Assembly: GCF_007828955.1 (NCBI RefSeq)
Contig: NZ_VIVR01000001.1
Location: forward strand, 930,001-994,000
Length of the DNA: 64,000 bases
Direction of reading: 5' to 3'
Source of the DNA: Kitasatospora atroaurantiaca
GTDB taxonomy: Bacteria > Actinomycetota > Actinomycetes > Streptomycetales > Streptomycetaceae
Shown here: piece by piece, positions 28,437 through 38,477 of the stretch
How positions within the stretch are numbered: the first letter of the stretch is position 1
Layout of the letters: each line of letters starts with the position of its first letter
The notes under the pieces: generated by a model
The model's database searches: none
Told to the model about the DNA's origin: nothing
Seen by the model: only the letters and a program-made list of their open reading frames with translations
Program-made: the position numbers and the translations under genes

Positions 28437-29282
28437 ATGTCCGACTACACGTCTGCCAGTACTTCGGAGCAGATCGACCGGGCCAACGCGACGGGCCGTA
28501 CGCCGGTGGTGTTCATCCACGGCCTCTGGCTGCTGCCGAGCAGCTGGGACCGCTGGGCCGCGGTGTTCGAGCAGGCCGGCTACACGGCGCTCACACCGGG
28601 CTGGCCGGACGACCCCGAGACGGTCGCGGAGGCGAACGCCCACCCCGAGGTCTTCGCCCACAAGACCGTCGGCCAGGTCGCCGACCACTACGCGGAGGTG
28701 ATCGGCAAGCTGGCGAAGAGACCGGCCGTGGTCGGGCACTCCTTCGGTGGCCTGCTCGCCCAGATCATCGCCGGTCGCAGCCTCTCGGCGGCGTCGGTCG
28801 CGATCGACCCCGCGCCCTTCCGCGGCGTCCTGCCGCTGCCGATCTCGGCGCTGAAGTCCTCCCGCCCCGTCCTCGGCAATCCGGCGAACCGCAACCGCGC
28901 CGTCCCGCTCACCTACGAGCAGTTCCGCTTCGCCTTCGCCAACGCCGTGGACGAGGCGGAGGCCAGGGAGCTCTACGACACCTTCGCCGTACCGGCCTCC
29001 GGCGCGCCCCTCTTCCAGGCGGCGGCCGCCAACCTCAACCCCTGGACCGAGGCGAAGGTCAACAGCAAGAACCCGGAGCGCGGGCCGCTGCTGATCATCT
29101 CCGGCGAGAAGGACCACACCGTGCCGTGGGCCATCGCCAACGCCAGTTACAAGAAGCAGAAGCGCAATGTGGACGTGACCGAGATCGTCGAGATCCCCGA
29201 CCGCGGACACGCGCTCACCATCGATCACGGCTGGCGCGAGGTGGCCGACAAGGCCCTCGCCTTCATCCAGCGCTTCGCATAG
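28437..29282 (+). CDS. Alpha/beta hydrolase
   Basis: 281 residues from ATG 28437-28439. PVVFIHGLWLLPSSW carries the oxyanion HG motif, VVGHSFGGLLAQ the nucleophile elbow GHSFGG, ISGEKDHTVPW the acid Asp, and PDRGHALTID the catalytic His. All three catalytic residues are present. Substrate unknown. The UBP zinc-finger gene follows 34 nt downstream, so the two probably form an operon. Confidence 0.93.
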   Translation: MSDYTSASTSEQIDRANATGRTPVVFIHGLWLLPSSWDRWAAVFEQAGYTALTPGWPDDPETVAEANAHPEVFAHKTVGQVADHYAEVIGKLAKRPAVVGHSFGGLLAQIIAGRSLSAASVAIDPAPFRGVLPLPISALKSSRPVLGNPANRNRAVPLTYEQFRFAFANAVDEAEARELYDTFAVPASGAPLFQAAAANLNPWTEAKVNSKNPERGPLLIISGEKDHTVPWAIANASYKKQKRNVDVTEIVEIPDRGHALTIDHGWREVADKALAFIQRFA

Positions 29283-29316
29283 CCGGAGCTTCGCCCAGCC
29301 CGAGGAGACGAGTCAC

Positions 29317-29676
29317 ATGGCCCACGACCAGATCCCGGGGATCGATCCCGCCGCGAAGCCGAGCGGGGACGGATGCGTGGAGTGCCAGGCCGGCGACGGC
29401 CCGGGGTGGTGGCTGCACCTGCGGCGCTGCGCCGCGTGCGGGCACATCGGGTGCTGTGACTCCTCGCCCTCGCAGCACGGCACCAGGCATGCCCGAGCGG
29501 CCGGACACCCCTTCGTGGCCAGCTTCGAGCCCGGCGAGGCCTGGTTCTGGAACATCGAGACAGGCCAGTACTACGAGGGTCCCGACCTGGCTCCGCCCAC
29601 CGCGCACCCGCTCTCGCAGCCGACGCCCGGTCCGCGGGGCAAGGTCCCTGCGGACTGGCAGCTTCACCTGCACTGA
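29317..29676 (+). CDS. UBP-type zinc finger protein
   Basis: 119 residues, ATG preceded by GAGGAG. GCVECQAG, then LRRCAACGHIGCCDSSPSQHG and HARAAGHPFV, supply the Cys/His ligands of the ZnF-UBP fold, followed by WFWNIETGQYYE. In eukaryotes this domain binds the free C-terminus of ubiquitin. The bacterial versions, common in actinomycetes, have no known ligand and usually lie beside hydrolases or redox proteins, as here. Confidence 0.92.
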   Translation: MAHDQIPGIDPAAKPSGDGCVECQAGDGPGWWLHLRRCAACGHIGCCDSSPSQHGTRHARAAGHPFVASFEPGEAWFWNIETGQYYEGPDLAPPTAHPLSQPTPGPRGKVPADWQLHLH

Positions 29677-29699
29677 ACTGCCCGGACACACCGAACTGC

Positions 29700-31683
<1,984 letters not shown>

Positions 31684-31707
31684 CGACCTGAGGAGCGCCC
31701 GCCGAGC

Positions 31708-31950
31708 TCAGTTCTGCCCGCCGAAGATGGCGGCGGGGGTGCCGGTGTACCAGACGTTGTCGATGCGGATGCGGCACACGACCCAGCGTTCGCCGTCGCG
31801 GACCAGGTCGACGGCGTAGAGGTTCTTCAGGAGCGCGTGCGTGTCGCGGTCGGCGGTGAGCACGTGCTGGGCCTCGACGATCGAGGTCAGGCGCGCGTGG
31901 TCACCGTCGATGGCGATCCGCGGGTTGGTCGGATGGGTAAGCACGCTGGA
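31708..31950 (-). pseudogene. Truncated SnoaL-like protein (C-terminal half)
   Basis: The frame encodes LTHPTNPRIAIDGDHARLTS, then a middle section ending NLYAVDLVRDGERWVV, and finally RIRIDNVWYTGTPA. This is the C-terminal half of a SnoaL-like (NTF2-fold) protein, which is normally about 130-160 residues. An ATG at 31995 would give 95 residues, but its first ~17 codons lie antisense to LysR-type sequence, so the N-terminal half has been lost at about 31945. Not expected to be functional. Confidence 0.6.
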
Positions 31951-32194
31951 GCGGCACGAGATCCAGGCGTTTCTGACCCTCGCGGAGATCCTCACCCTCG
32001 TGGGCGCGGGCCGGGGTGTCTTCCCGGTCGGCGCCCATACGCGGCGCTACTACGTACGGCCTGACGTCGCGTGCGTCCCCGTCCGCGACGCCCCACCCCT
32101 CGAATGGGGCCTCCTGTGGCCCGCCACCGGAGCCACCGCCCGGGTGCGCGCCTTCAGCGAGGCGGCCACCGACCTGACAAGCGGCGCCACCTGA
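31946..32194 (+). pseudogene. LysR-type regulator with large internal deletion
   Basis: The frame reads LERHEIQAFLTLAE, the first 14 residues of a LysR winged helix, and continues at once with ILTLVGAGRGVFPVG, HTRRYYVRPDVACVPVRD and PPLEWGLLWPATG. The second part is the C-terminal end of the LysR effector domain (about residues 210-290 of a usual 300). About 200 residues, including the recognition helix, are missing, and no proper start codon is left. It abuts the truncated SnoaL gene. Confidence 0.65.
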
Positions 32195-32243
32195 GCGCGG
32201 CGACGGCCCACCCGGGGGGCGACGCATCGAGCTGTTCCCGCAG

Positions 32244-33698
32244 CTACAAGCCTTCACTCGACGTGTGCCGCGAGAGAGCGCGGCTTCCGACCGCTATGGC
32301 GAGCGCGACGACGATCAGACCCGCCGCGACCGCGAAGGTGATCCGCATACCGGTGGCAACGCCCTCGGGACGCGCCGTTGTGACGTCCGCCGTCGCCGAG
32401 GCGAGCAAGAACACGGCGCCCATGACGGATGCACCGGTGACGAGCCCGAGATTGCGCGACAGGTTGAGCATGCCGGAGACGACGCCTCGCTGATCCGGGC
32501 GGACATCCGCCATGACGGCGGTGTTGTTGGCCGTCTGGAACGTCGCATAGCCGACGGTGGTGACCACGATGGGGGCGATGTAGCCGGCCGTGCCGAGCGT
32601 CGACGGCATCATCGACAGCAGGAAGCAACCGACGGCTATACCGATGAGCCCGACGACGGTCATGCGTTGTGCGCCGAAACGGTCCGCAATACGCCCGGCC
32701 GGCACACCGGTCAGCGCGGTGACAAGCGGACCGACCGACAGGACGAGTCCCACAAGAGCCTCGCCGAGCCCGAGCGCCCGGGAGAGATAGAACGGCCCGA
32801 CCACCAGCGTCGCCATCATCACGGTCGAGACGAGCGCGCTCATGGCGAGGCTCGCACTCAGCGCGGGATCGCGGAACATCGCCAATCGGATCAGGGGTGA
32901 TGCCGCTCGCGCCTCGGCGCGCAGGAAGAGGCCGACCCCCAAGGCGGCAGCCAACAGCAGAGCCGTGTTGAGCGAACCGAAACTTCCGCGCCCGAGTGTC
33001 ATGGCGAGTGCATAGGCCGCGAGCGTCAGAGCGAGCAGCAGCGTGCCCACGTGGTCGAAGCCGGCCCGATCGGTCTTGGGCTCCCGCCGATCAGCGGGCA
33101 GGTAGCGGTGCGCGAGAAGAAAGGTCAGGACACCCAGAGGGGCGTTGACGAGGAAGATCGCCCGCCAACCGAGTCCGGAGATCAGAACGCCGCCCAGCGA
33201 CGGACCGAGAGCGGTGCCGATCGCGGACATCGTGCCGAGCAGCCCCATAGCGCTACCGGTCTTTTCCTTCGGAACCGTCTCCCCGACGAACGCCATGGTC
33301 AGGGCCATCATGACGGCCGCCCCGAGGCCCTGCGCCGCCCGGGCGGCAATCAGCAGCCAGAGCGTGGGCGCGAGGCCGCACAGGACCGAGGCCACCGTGA
33401 ACAGGGCGATGCCGGCCAGGAGCAGCCGTCGGCGGCCGGTGAGGTCACCGAGCCGCCCGACGCTGACGATCAGGGTGGTGATGGCGAGGAGATAGGCGAG
33501 GACGATCCACTGGACTTCCTGGAAGGAGGCGGTGAACGCCTGTGCCAAGGTCGGCAGGGCAACATTGGCGATGCTGGTGCCGAGCGAGGACAGCAACATG
33601 GACAGCGAAAGGCCGGCGAGCGCCCACCGGACCGAAGGTGTCCGCTCCACACTTCCGGCTGCCGCCGCATCCTGTCTCGCACTGATCTGCTTCAACAT
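32244..33698 (-). CDS. MFS multidrug exporter, DHA2-like
   Basis: 484 residues with about 14 membrane segments. WALAGLSLSMLLSSLGTSIA opens TM1; VGRLGDLTGRRRLLLAG is the loop motif A; IGTALGPSLGGVLISGLGWR is motif C of drug/H+ antiporters. Length and helix count fit the 14-TM DHA2 group. Its codon use looks less GC-saturated at wobble positions than its neighbours, suggesting more recent acquisition. Flanked by the broken SnoaL/LysR pair downstream and by the methyltransferase gene upstream. Confidence 0.93.
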   Translation of the reverse strand: MLKQISARQDAAAAGSVERTPSVRWALAGLSLSMLLSSLGTSIANVALPTLAQAFTASFQEVQWIVLAYLLAITTLIVSVGRLGDLTGRRRLLLAGIALFTVASVLCGLAPTLWLLIAARAAQGLGAAVMMALTMAFVGETVPKEKTGSAMGLLGTMSAIGTALGPSLGGVLISGLGWRAIFLVNAPLGVLTFLLAHRYLPADRREPKTDRAGFDHVGTLLLALTLAAYALAMTLGRGSFGSLNTALLLAAALGVGLFLRAEARAASPLIRLAMFRDPALSASLAMSALVSTVMMATLVVGPFYLSRALGLGEALVGLVLSVGPLVTALTGVPAGRIADRFGAQRMTVVGLIGIAVGCFLLSMMPSTLGTAGYIAPIVVTTVGYATFQTANNTAVMADVRPDQRGVVSGMLNLSRNLGLVTGASVMGAVFLLASATADVTTARPEGVATGMRITFAVAAGLIVVALAIAVGSRALSRHTSSEGL

Positions 33699-33792
33699 GA
33701 ACTCCGCTCTCTGGTGAACTCCCGAAGCCCGCCCGTCGGGTGACGGTGGGCAGGACAGCCGGACGGGCCGGCCGGTGGCGTGTCCGGCACGG

Positions 33793-34737
33793 TCACCGGG
33801 CCGGGCGGACGCCCGTGAAGACCGTAGTGGCGGAGAGGAGGAAGGCGTCGGGCCGCCGCAGGATGCCCTCCGGCGCCCGGGGATCGAGCAGCACGTCGAG
33901 GGTCTTGCGGTCCTCCACGTCCAGGTAGTCGCTCATCGCTTCCCGCATACGGGCCAGCTGGGCGTGGAGGAAGGCGCGGGCCGACTCGCCCAGCGGTGCC
34001 GGCAGGTCGAGGAGGAAGGTGAAGCTGCCGACGCGGGTGAGTCCGGCGCGGCTGAGCATCGCGGGCCAGTCCTCGACCGCGCTGGTGCTGCCGGGCAGCT
34101 CGGCTCGCATGATCTCGAACCAGTGCTCCTGGGCGGCGTCGAGCCGGGCCTGGAGGCCCGGTCGGCCGATGCCGATGTCGCGGGGGAGGAAGCGCATCGG
34201 CAGACCGCCCTCCGCCACGGCGAGCAGCCCGCCAGGCCTCAGCACACCGGCGAGCGCGTCCAACGCGCCCTGCTGATCGCCGAGATGGTGCACGGCCTTG
34301 CTGCTCCAGACCAGATCCGCCGTGCCGAGGCCGCCCTCCCCGTGCTCGTCACCGCCGTCCAGGCCCTCGGGCAGCTCCGCGTGCCGGACGGCCACCCTGC
34401 CGCCGAGGCCGAGCCGCTCGGCGCGTGCCAGGGCGCGCTCCAGCAGCCCGGGCGCGCCGTCCACGGCGACCGCCTCGGCGTCCGCGAAGGCCTCGGCGAG
34501 CACGCAGGTCATCACGCCCGGCCCGCTGCCGACGTCGAGGATGCGCCGGACCTCCTTCTCGGGGTCGAGCAGCTCCCCCAGGCGGGCCGCCGTGAGGCGG
34601 AGGACCGGGAGCTGCAGTTCGCCGTTGTTCTCCAGCTGGACGGCCATGACCTCCCAGTCGATGTCGGTGCGGTGCTCTCCGTGGCCGTGTCCGTGGCCGT
34701 GTCCATGCGCGTGTGCGGAATCGCTGTGTGGGCTCAT
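33793..34737 (-). CDS. SAM-dependent methyltransferase with His-Gly rich N-terminus
   Basis: 314 residues from ATG 34735-34737. The first 25 residues hold a run of alternating His and Gly (about residues 8-20), which looks like a metal-binding tail. VRRILDVGSGPGVMTCVLAE is motif I of class I methyltransferases, AVAVDGAPGLLERA motif post-I, TADLVWSSKAVHHL motif II, and LRPGGLLAVAEGGLPMRFLP motif III. Substrate unknown. Divergent from an XRE-cupin gene with a palindrome between them, so it is likely controlled by that regulator. No clear ribosome site precedes the ATG. Confidence 0.92.
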   Translation of the reverse strand: MSPHSDSAHAHGHGHGHGHGEHRTDIDWEVMAVQLENNGELQLPVLRLTAARLGELLDPEKEVRRILDVGSGPGVMTCVLAEAFADAEAVAVDGAPGLLERALARAERLGLGGRVAVRHAELPEGLDGGDEHGEGGLGTADLVWSSKAVHHLGDQQGALDALAGVLRPGGLLAVAEGGLPMRFLPRDIGIGRPGLQARLDAAQEHWFEIMRAELPGSTSAVEDWPAMLSRAGLTRVGSFTFLLDLPAPLGESARAFLHAQLARMREAMSDYLDVEDRKTLDVLLDPRAPEGILRRPDAFLLSATTVFTGVRPAR

Positions 34738-34769
34738 GCCGAGGAGCGTGCACCCGCCCGGAAGGCGAC

Positions 34770-34785
34770 GGCAACTTCTGTTGCC
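34770..34785. promoter_or_regulatory. Operator-like inverted repeat GGCAAC-N4-GTTGCC
   Basis: Perfect 6-bp arms with a 4-nt spacer in the 78-nt divergent region between the methyltransferase and XRE-cupin genes. Position and symmetry fit a dimeric HTH regulator acting on both genes. Confidence 0.65.
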
Positions 34786-34815
34786 AATTCCGGGACGGCG
34801 AGGTGGAATGCCCGC

Positions 34816-35400
34816 ATGGACAATCCACCGCCCTACCAAGCGGTCCTCGACGAGGTCGCCCCCCGGCTCAGGCGGCTGCGTGCCAAGAGCGGACTCACCC
34901 TGGCCGCGCTCTCCGAGACGACCGGCATCTCCAAGAGCACCCTGTCCCGGCTGGAGTCCGGACAGCGCCGCCCCAGCCTGGAACTGCTTCTGCCGCTCGC
35001 CGGTGCGTACCACGTGCCCCTGGACGACCTGGTCGGCGCCCCCGAAGTGGGGGATCCCCGGGTGCGGCTGAAGCCCCACGCCCTGCCGAACGGCGGTACC
35101 TTCGTCCCCCTGACCCGGACCCCGGGCCCCCTTCAGGCGTACAAGATGATCATCCCCGACCGGGGCACCGAGCCGGAGCTCCGTACGCACGAGGGCTACG
35201 AGTGGCTCTACGTGCTGGACGGTCGGCTGCGGCTCGTCATCGCCGACCACGATCTGGTCCTCGGCCCCGGAGAGGTCGCCGAGTTCGACACCCGGCAGCC
35301 GCACTGGTTCAGCAGTGCGGACGGGCGGCCCGTCGAGGTCCTCAGCCTCTTCGGGAGACAGGGCGAGCGCATGCACGTCCGCGCGAAGCCGCGCGCCTGA
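34816..35400 (+). CDS. XRE-family regulator with C-terminal cupin domain
   Basis: 194 residues from ATG 34816. RLRRLRAKSGLTLAALSETT, then GISKSTLSRLESGQRRPSLE, is a Cro/C1 helix-turn-helix (about 18-72). The cupin half (about 95-190) has THEGYEWLYVLDGRLRLVI and LGPGEVAEFDTRQPHWFSS, covering both cupin motifs. Such proteins bind a small molecule or metal in the cupin barrel and regulate adjacent genes. The palindrome at 34770-34785 is the likely target. Confidence 0.94.
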   Translation: MDNPPPYQAVLDEVAPRLRRLRAKSGLTLAALSETTGISKSTLSRLESGQRRPSLELLLPLAGAYHVPLDDLVGAPEVGDPRVRLKPHALPNGGTFVPLTRTPGPLQAYKMIIPDRGTEPELRTHEGYEWLYVLDGRLRLVIADHDLVLGPGEVAEFDTRQPHWFSSADGRPVEVLSLFGRQGERMHVRAKPRA

Positions 35401-35471
35401 CGGCATGACACCTCGCAGGCTCCACCTATTCCGCTTGTCCCGTCGTGGGCCTCACTGACACCCTCCACGTC

Positions 35472-36299
35472 ATGCCTACCTTCTCCGCGTCCGACGGAAC
35501 CCAGCTCGCCTACCGCATGATCGGAGACGGCGATCCGCTCGTCTGCATCCCCGGAGGTCCCTCGGACTCCCGCTACCTCGGCGACCTCGGCGGCCTGTCC
35601 ACGCACCGCCGGCTGATCGTTCTGGACCTGCGCGGCACCGGCCGGTCCGCGATTCCCGAGGACACCTCCTCCTACCGCTGCGACCGGCTGGTCGACGACG
35701 TCGAGGCGCTGCGCGAACACCTCGGACTCTCCCGGATGGACCTGCTCGGCCACTCCGCCGGCACGAACATTGCGGCGCAGTACGCGGCCCGGTACCCGAA
35801 GAACGTCAGCAAGCTCGCCCTGATCACCCCCAGCACCCGAGCCGTCGGTGTCGCGATCACTGCGGAGATGCGGCGCGAGCTCGCGCAGCTCCGGAAGAAC
35901 GAGCCGTGGTTCCCGGCGGCGTTCGCCGCTCTGGAGGCGATCACCGAGGGCACGGGCAGCGACTGGGACGCCATCGCCCCCTTCTTCTGCGGCCGGTGGG
36001 ACGCTGCGGCACAGAAGCATTACGCAGCCGGCCAACCGAGCAACCAGGAGGCTGTGGCTCTCTTCGCGGCCGAGGGCGCCTTCGACCCGGAGACCACGCG
36101 TGCGGCGCTCGCCGTCGGCGGGGCCCGCGTCCTGCTGCTCGCCGGGGAGTTCGACCTGAACAGCCCGCCTGAGTCGGCTGCCGAGTTCGCGGGGCTCTTC
36201 CCCGACGCCACGCTCGTCGTGCAGCCGGGGGCGGGCCACTACCCCTGGCTCGACGACGCCGACCGGTTCGTGGCGACCACGGCGGCATTCCTGGGCTGA
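35472..36299 (+). CDS. Alpha/beta hydrolase (proline iminopeptidase-like)
   Basis: 275 residues from ATG 35472 (a GTG at 35445 would add nine residues). DPLVCIPGGPSDSRYLGDLG with the Gly-Gly-Pro oxyanion motif, LDLRGTGRSAIPEDTSSYRC, the elbow LLGHSAGTNIAAQYAARYP, LAGEFDLNSPPE and QPGAGHYPWLDD give a full catalytic triad. The GGPG-like opening and RGTGRS are features of S33 peptidase relatives. No evident operon partner. Confidence 0.9.
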   Translation: MPTFSASDGTQLAYRMIGDGDPLVCIPGGPSDSRYLGDLGGLSTHRRLIVLDLRGTGRSAIPEDTSSYRCDRLVDDVEALREHLGLSRMDLLGHSAGTNIAAQYAARYPKNVSKLALITPSTRAVGVAITAEMRRELAQLRKNEPWFPAAFAALEAITEGTGSDWDAIAPFFCGRWDAAAQKHYAAGQPSNQEAVALFAAEGAFDPETTRAALAVGGARVLLLAGEFDLNSPPESAAEFAGLFPDATLVVQPGAGHYPWLDDADRFVATTAAFLG

Positions 36300-36457
36300 G
36301 GTCATCGACCTCCTCGGCGACGGCCGGGCTCCGCCCCGGGGGGGACCGGGCGAACGGGTGAAGTCGGCCCGCTCCCGCGAGTCCGGCCAGCGGGGTGCGG
36401 CGCCCTCCCGGTATGGCTGTCCCCTGAGCGGTTCGAGTGGACGAGAGGCGCGGTCGG

Positions 36458-38083
36458 ATGCAGCAGTCGAAGAGGGCCGAGCCGAGGACGCTCGTCGGAC
36501 AGGCCGCCGAGGACGTCGCGGTGGCGGCGGACGCGCGGCTGCCGGTGTTCGACGCGCTCAAGGGCCTGATCCGTAAGATCTTCCCCGACCACTGGTCGTT
36601 CCTGCTCGGTGAGCTGGCGCTCTACAGCTTCGTCCTCCTCCTGCTCACCGGGGTGTTCCTGACCTTCTTCTTCAAGCCGGGAATGACGGAGGTCGTCTAC
36701 TCGGGCGCATATCAGCCGCTCTACGGGACCCGGGTGACCGAGGCCTACGCCTCGACCCTGGCGATCAGCTTCGACGTGCGCGGCGGGCTCCTCATCCGCC
36801 AGGTCCACCACTGGGCGGCCGTGGTGTTCACCGCCGCCATCGGGGTGCACCTGCTGCGGATCTTCTTCACCGGCGCGTTCCGCCGTCCGCGCGAGGTCAA
36901 CTGGCTGGTGGGCCTCACGCTCTTCCAGCTCGCGCTGTTGGAGGGCTTCGCGGGCTACTCGCTGCCCGACGACCTGCTCTCCGGCACCGGCCTGCGCACC
37001 GCGCAGGGCTTCATGCTCTCGGTCCCGCTGGTCGGCACGTACCTCAGCTTCTTCGCCTTCGGCGGGCAGCTGCCCGGGCAGGACATCGTCCCGCGGCTCT
37101 ACTCCGTCCACATCCTGCTGCTGCCCGGCCTGTTGCTCGCCCTGATCACGCTGCACCTGCTGCTGGTGTTCCGGCTCACCCACACCCAGTGGGCCGGTCC
37201 GGGCCGGCGCAACCGGAACGTGGTGGGCAGGCCGCTGTTCCCCGACTTCGCGGTGCGGACCGGCGGGCTGATGATGATGGTCTTCGGCGTGCTGGCACTG
37301 GTCTCCGCGTTCGGCCAGATCAACCCGATCTGGCTGTACGGTCCGTACCGGCCGGACCAGGCGTCCACCGACGCCCAGCCGGACTGGTACATGGGCTTCA
37401 TCGAGGGCGCACTGCGGTTGATGCCGGGCGCCGAGACCCGGCTGTGGGGGCACAGCATCGCGTGGAACCCGCTGATTCCGGCCGTGCTGTTCCCTGGCGC
37501 GTTCTTCGCCGTGCTGTACGCGTACCCCTTCCTCGAGCAGTGGGTGACCGGGGACCGCGGCGAGCAGCACCTCTGTGACCGGCCGCGCAACCGGCCGACC
37601 CGCACCGGCTTCGGGGTGGCGGGCGTGGTCTTCTACGCGGTGCTGCTCATCGCCGGGGGCCAGGACATCGTCGCCCGCACCTTCGACGTCGCCGTCGAGT
37701 CGCTGGACGTGGTGCTGCGGATCTGTGTGCTGGTCGGCCCGCCGGTGGCGTTCTGGGTCACCAAGAGGCTCTGCCTGGCCCTTCAGGCCCGTGACCGCCG
37801 GCTGCTGACGGACGGTGACGAGACCGGCTTCGTGGACGAGTCGGTCGAGGGCGGCTTCCGGGCGGGTCACCGTCCGGTACCGGCCGGACGGCGGTACACC
37901 CTGGCGACGCGGAACATGCCGCGCCCGCTGCCCCCGCCGGGCGCGGGAGCTCCCTGGTACGCCCGGCTGCGCTCGGCGCTGAGCGCCTGGTACTACCGCG
38001 ACCGGGTCGAACTGACCTTTCCCGAGCACCCCGAGCCGGAGCCCGCCGAACCCGCCGAACCCGCGGCGCCCCGCGGGGAGTGA
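36458..38083 (+). CDS. Cytochrome b subunit (QcrB paralogue)
   Basis: 541 residues from ATG 36458 (a GTG at 36437 is also possible). Eight or nine membrane helices. Heme-ligand His pairs lie in QVHHWAAVVFTAAIGVHLLR and in YSVHILLLPGLLLALITLHL. PDWYMGF is the actinobacterial form of the PEWY quinol-site motif. FWVTKRLCLALQARDRRLLT and the Pro/Glu-rich tail match actinobacterial QcrB. Normally qcrC-qcrA-qcrB are clustered; here no Rieske-QcrA or diheme QcrC lies next to it, so this is a second, solitary copy. It converges on ctaF/ctaD. Confidence 0.93.
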   Translation: MQQSKRAEPRTLVGQAAEDVAVAADARLPVFDALKGLIRKIFPDHWSFLLGELALYSFVLLLLTGVFLTFFFKPGMTEVVYSGAYQPLYGTRVTEAYASTLAISFDVRGGLLIRQVHHWAAVVFTAAIGVHLLRIFFTGAFRRPREVNWLVGLTLFQLALLEGFAGYSLPDDLLSGTGLRTAQGFMLSVPLVGTYLSFFAFGGQLPGQDIVPRLYSVHILLLPGLLLALITLHLLLVFRLTHTQWAGPGRRNRNVVGRPLFPDFAVRTGGLMMMVFGVLALVSAFGQINPIWLYGPYRPDQASTDAQPDWYMGFIEGALRLMPGAETRLWGHSIAWNPLIPAVLFPGAFFAVLYAYPFLEQWVTGDRGEQHLCDRPRNRPTRTGFGVAGVVFYAVLLIAGGQDIVARTFDVAVESLDVVLRICVLVGPPVAFWVTKRLCLALQARDRRLLTDGDETGFVDESVEGGFRAGHRPVPAGRRYTLATRNMPRPLPPPGAGAPWYARLRSALSAWYYRDRVELTFPEHPEPEPAEPAEPAAPRGE

Positions 38084-38087
38084 GCGC

Positions 38088-38477
38088 TCAGCGCTCCCGC
38101 TGCCCGTACTCGAAGACGAAGCCGACGACTCCGGGGAGCAGCACGCCCGCGCCGATCAGGAACAGCCACAGCCCGTACACCACGCCGAGGGCCATCAGGG
38201 TCAGCCCGACCGCCGTGACCACCGGGTAGAGGCTGTGCGGGGGGAAGAAGTCGAGCGGGCCGGCGCCCTCCATGATCGGGACGTCGGTACGGTCCTGCAG
38301 CCGCCGGCCGTAGCGCTCGTAATGGACCCACAGGAAGAGCGCGATCAGGGTGGACATCAGGAAGGACACAGTCAGCGCGGTGGTGCCGGCCGGCTCGTTG
38401 GAGAACACGCCGTAGATCGAGGCGGTGACGGCGAAGAACACCGCCACGCCGGTGAACAGATAGGCCTCGTCCTTCAC
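38088..38477 (-). CDS. ctaF: Cytochrome c oxidase subunit IV (actinobacterial CtaF type)
   Basis: 129 residues from a GTG that overlaps the ctaD stop by 4 nt (GTGA), which implies translational coupling. Four membrane segments: [59 protein letters not shown] and [20 protein letters not shown]. The order and length match the small subunit IV of actinobacterial aa3 oxidase. It should assemble with the adjacent CtaD. Confidence 0.88.
   Translation of the reverse strand: MKDEAYLFTGVAVFFAVTASIYGVFSNEPAGTTALTVSFLMSTLIALFLWVHYERYGRRLQDRTDVPIMEGAGPLDFFPPHSLYPVVTAVGLTLMALGVVYGLWLFLIGAGVLLPGVVGFVFEYGQRER

Noticed and set aside
27039..29228. 729-residue minus-strand frame under capA and the hydrolase
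   Set aside because: Antisense shadow with no motifs. Both plus-strand genes are clear.
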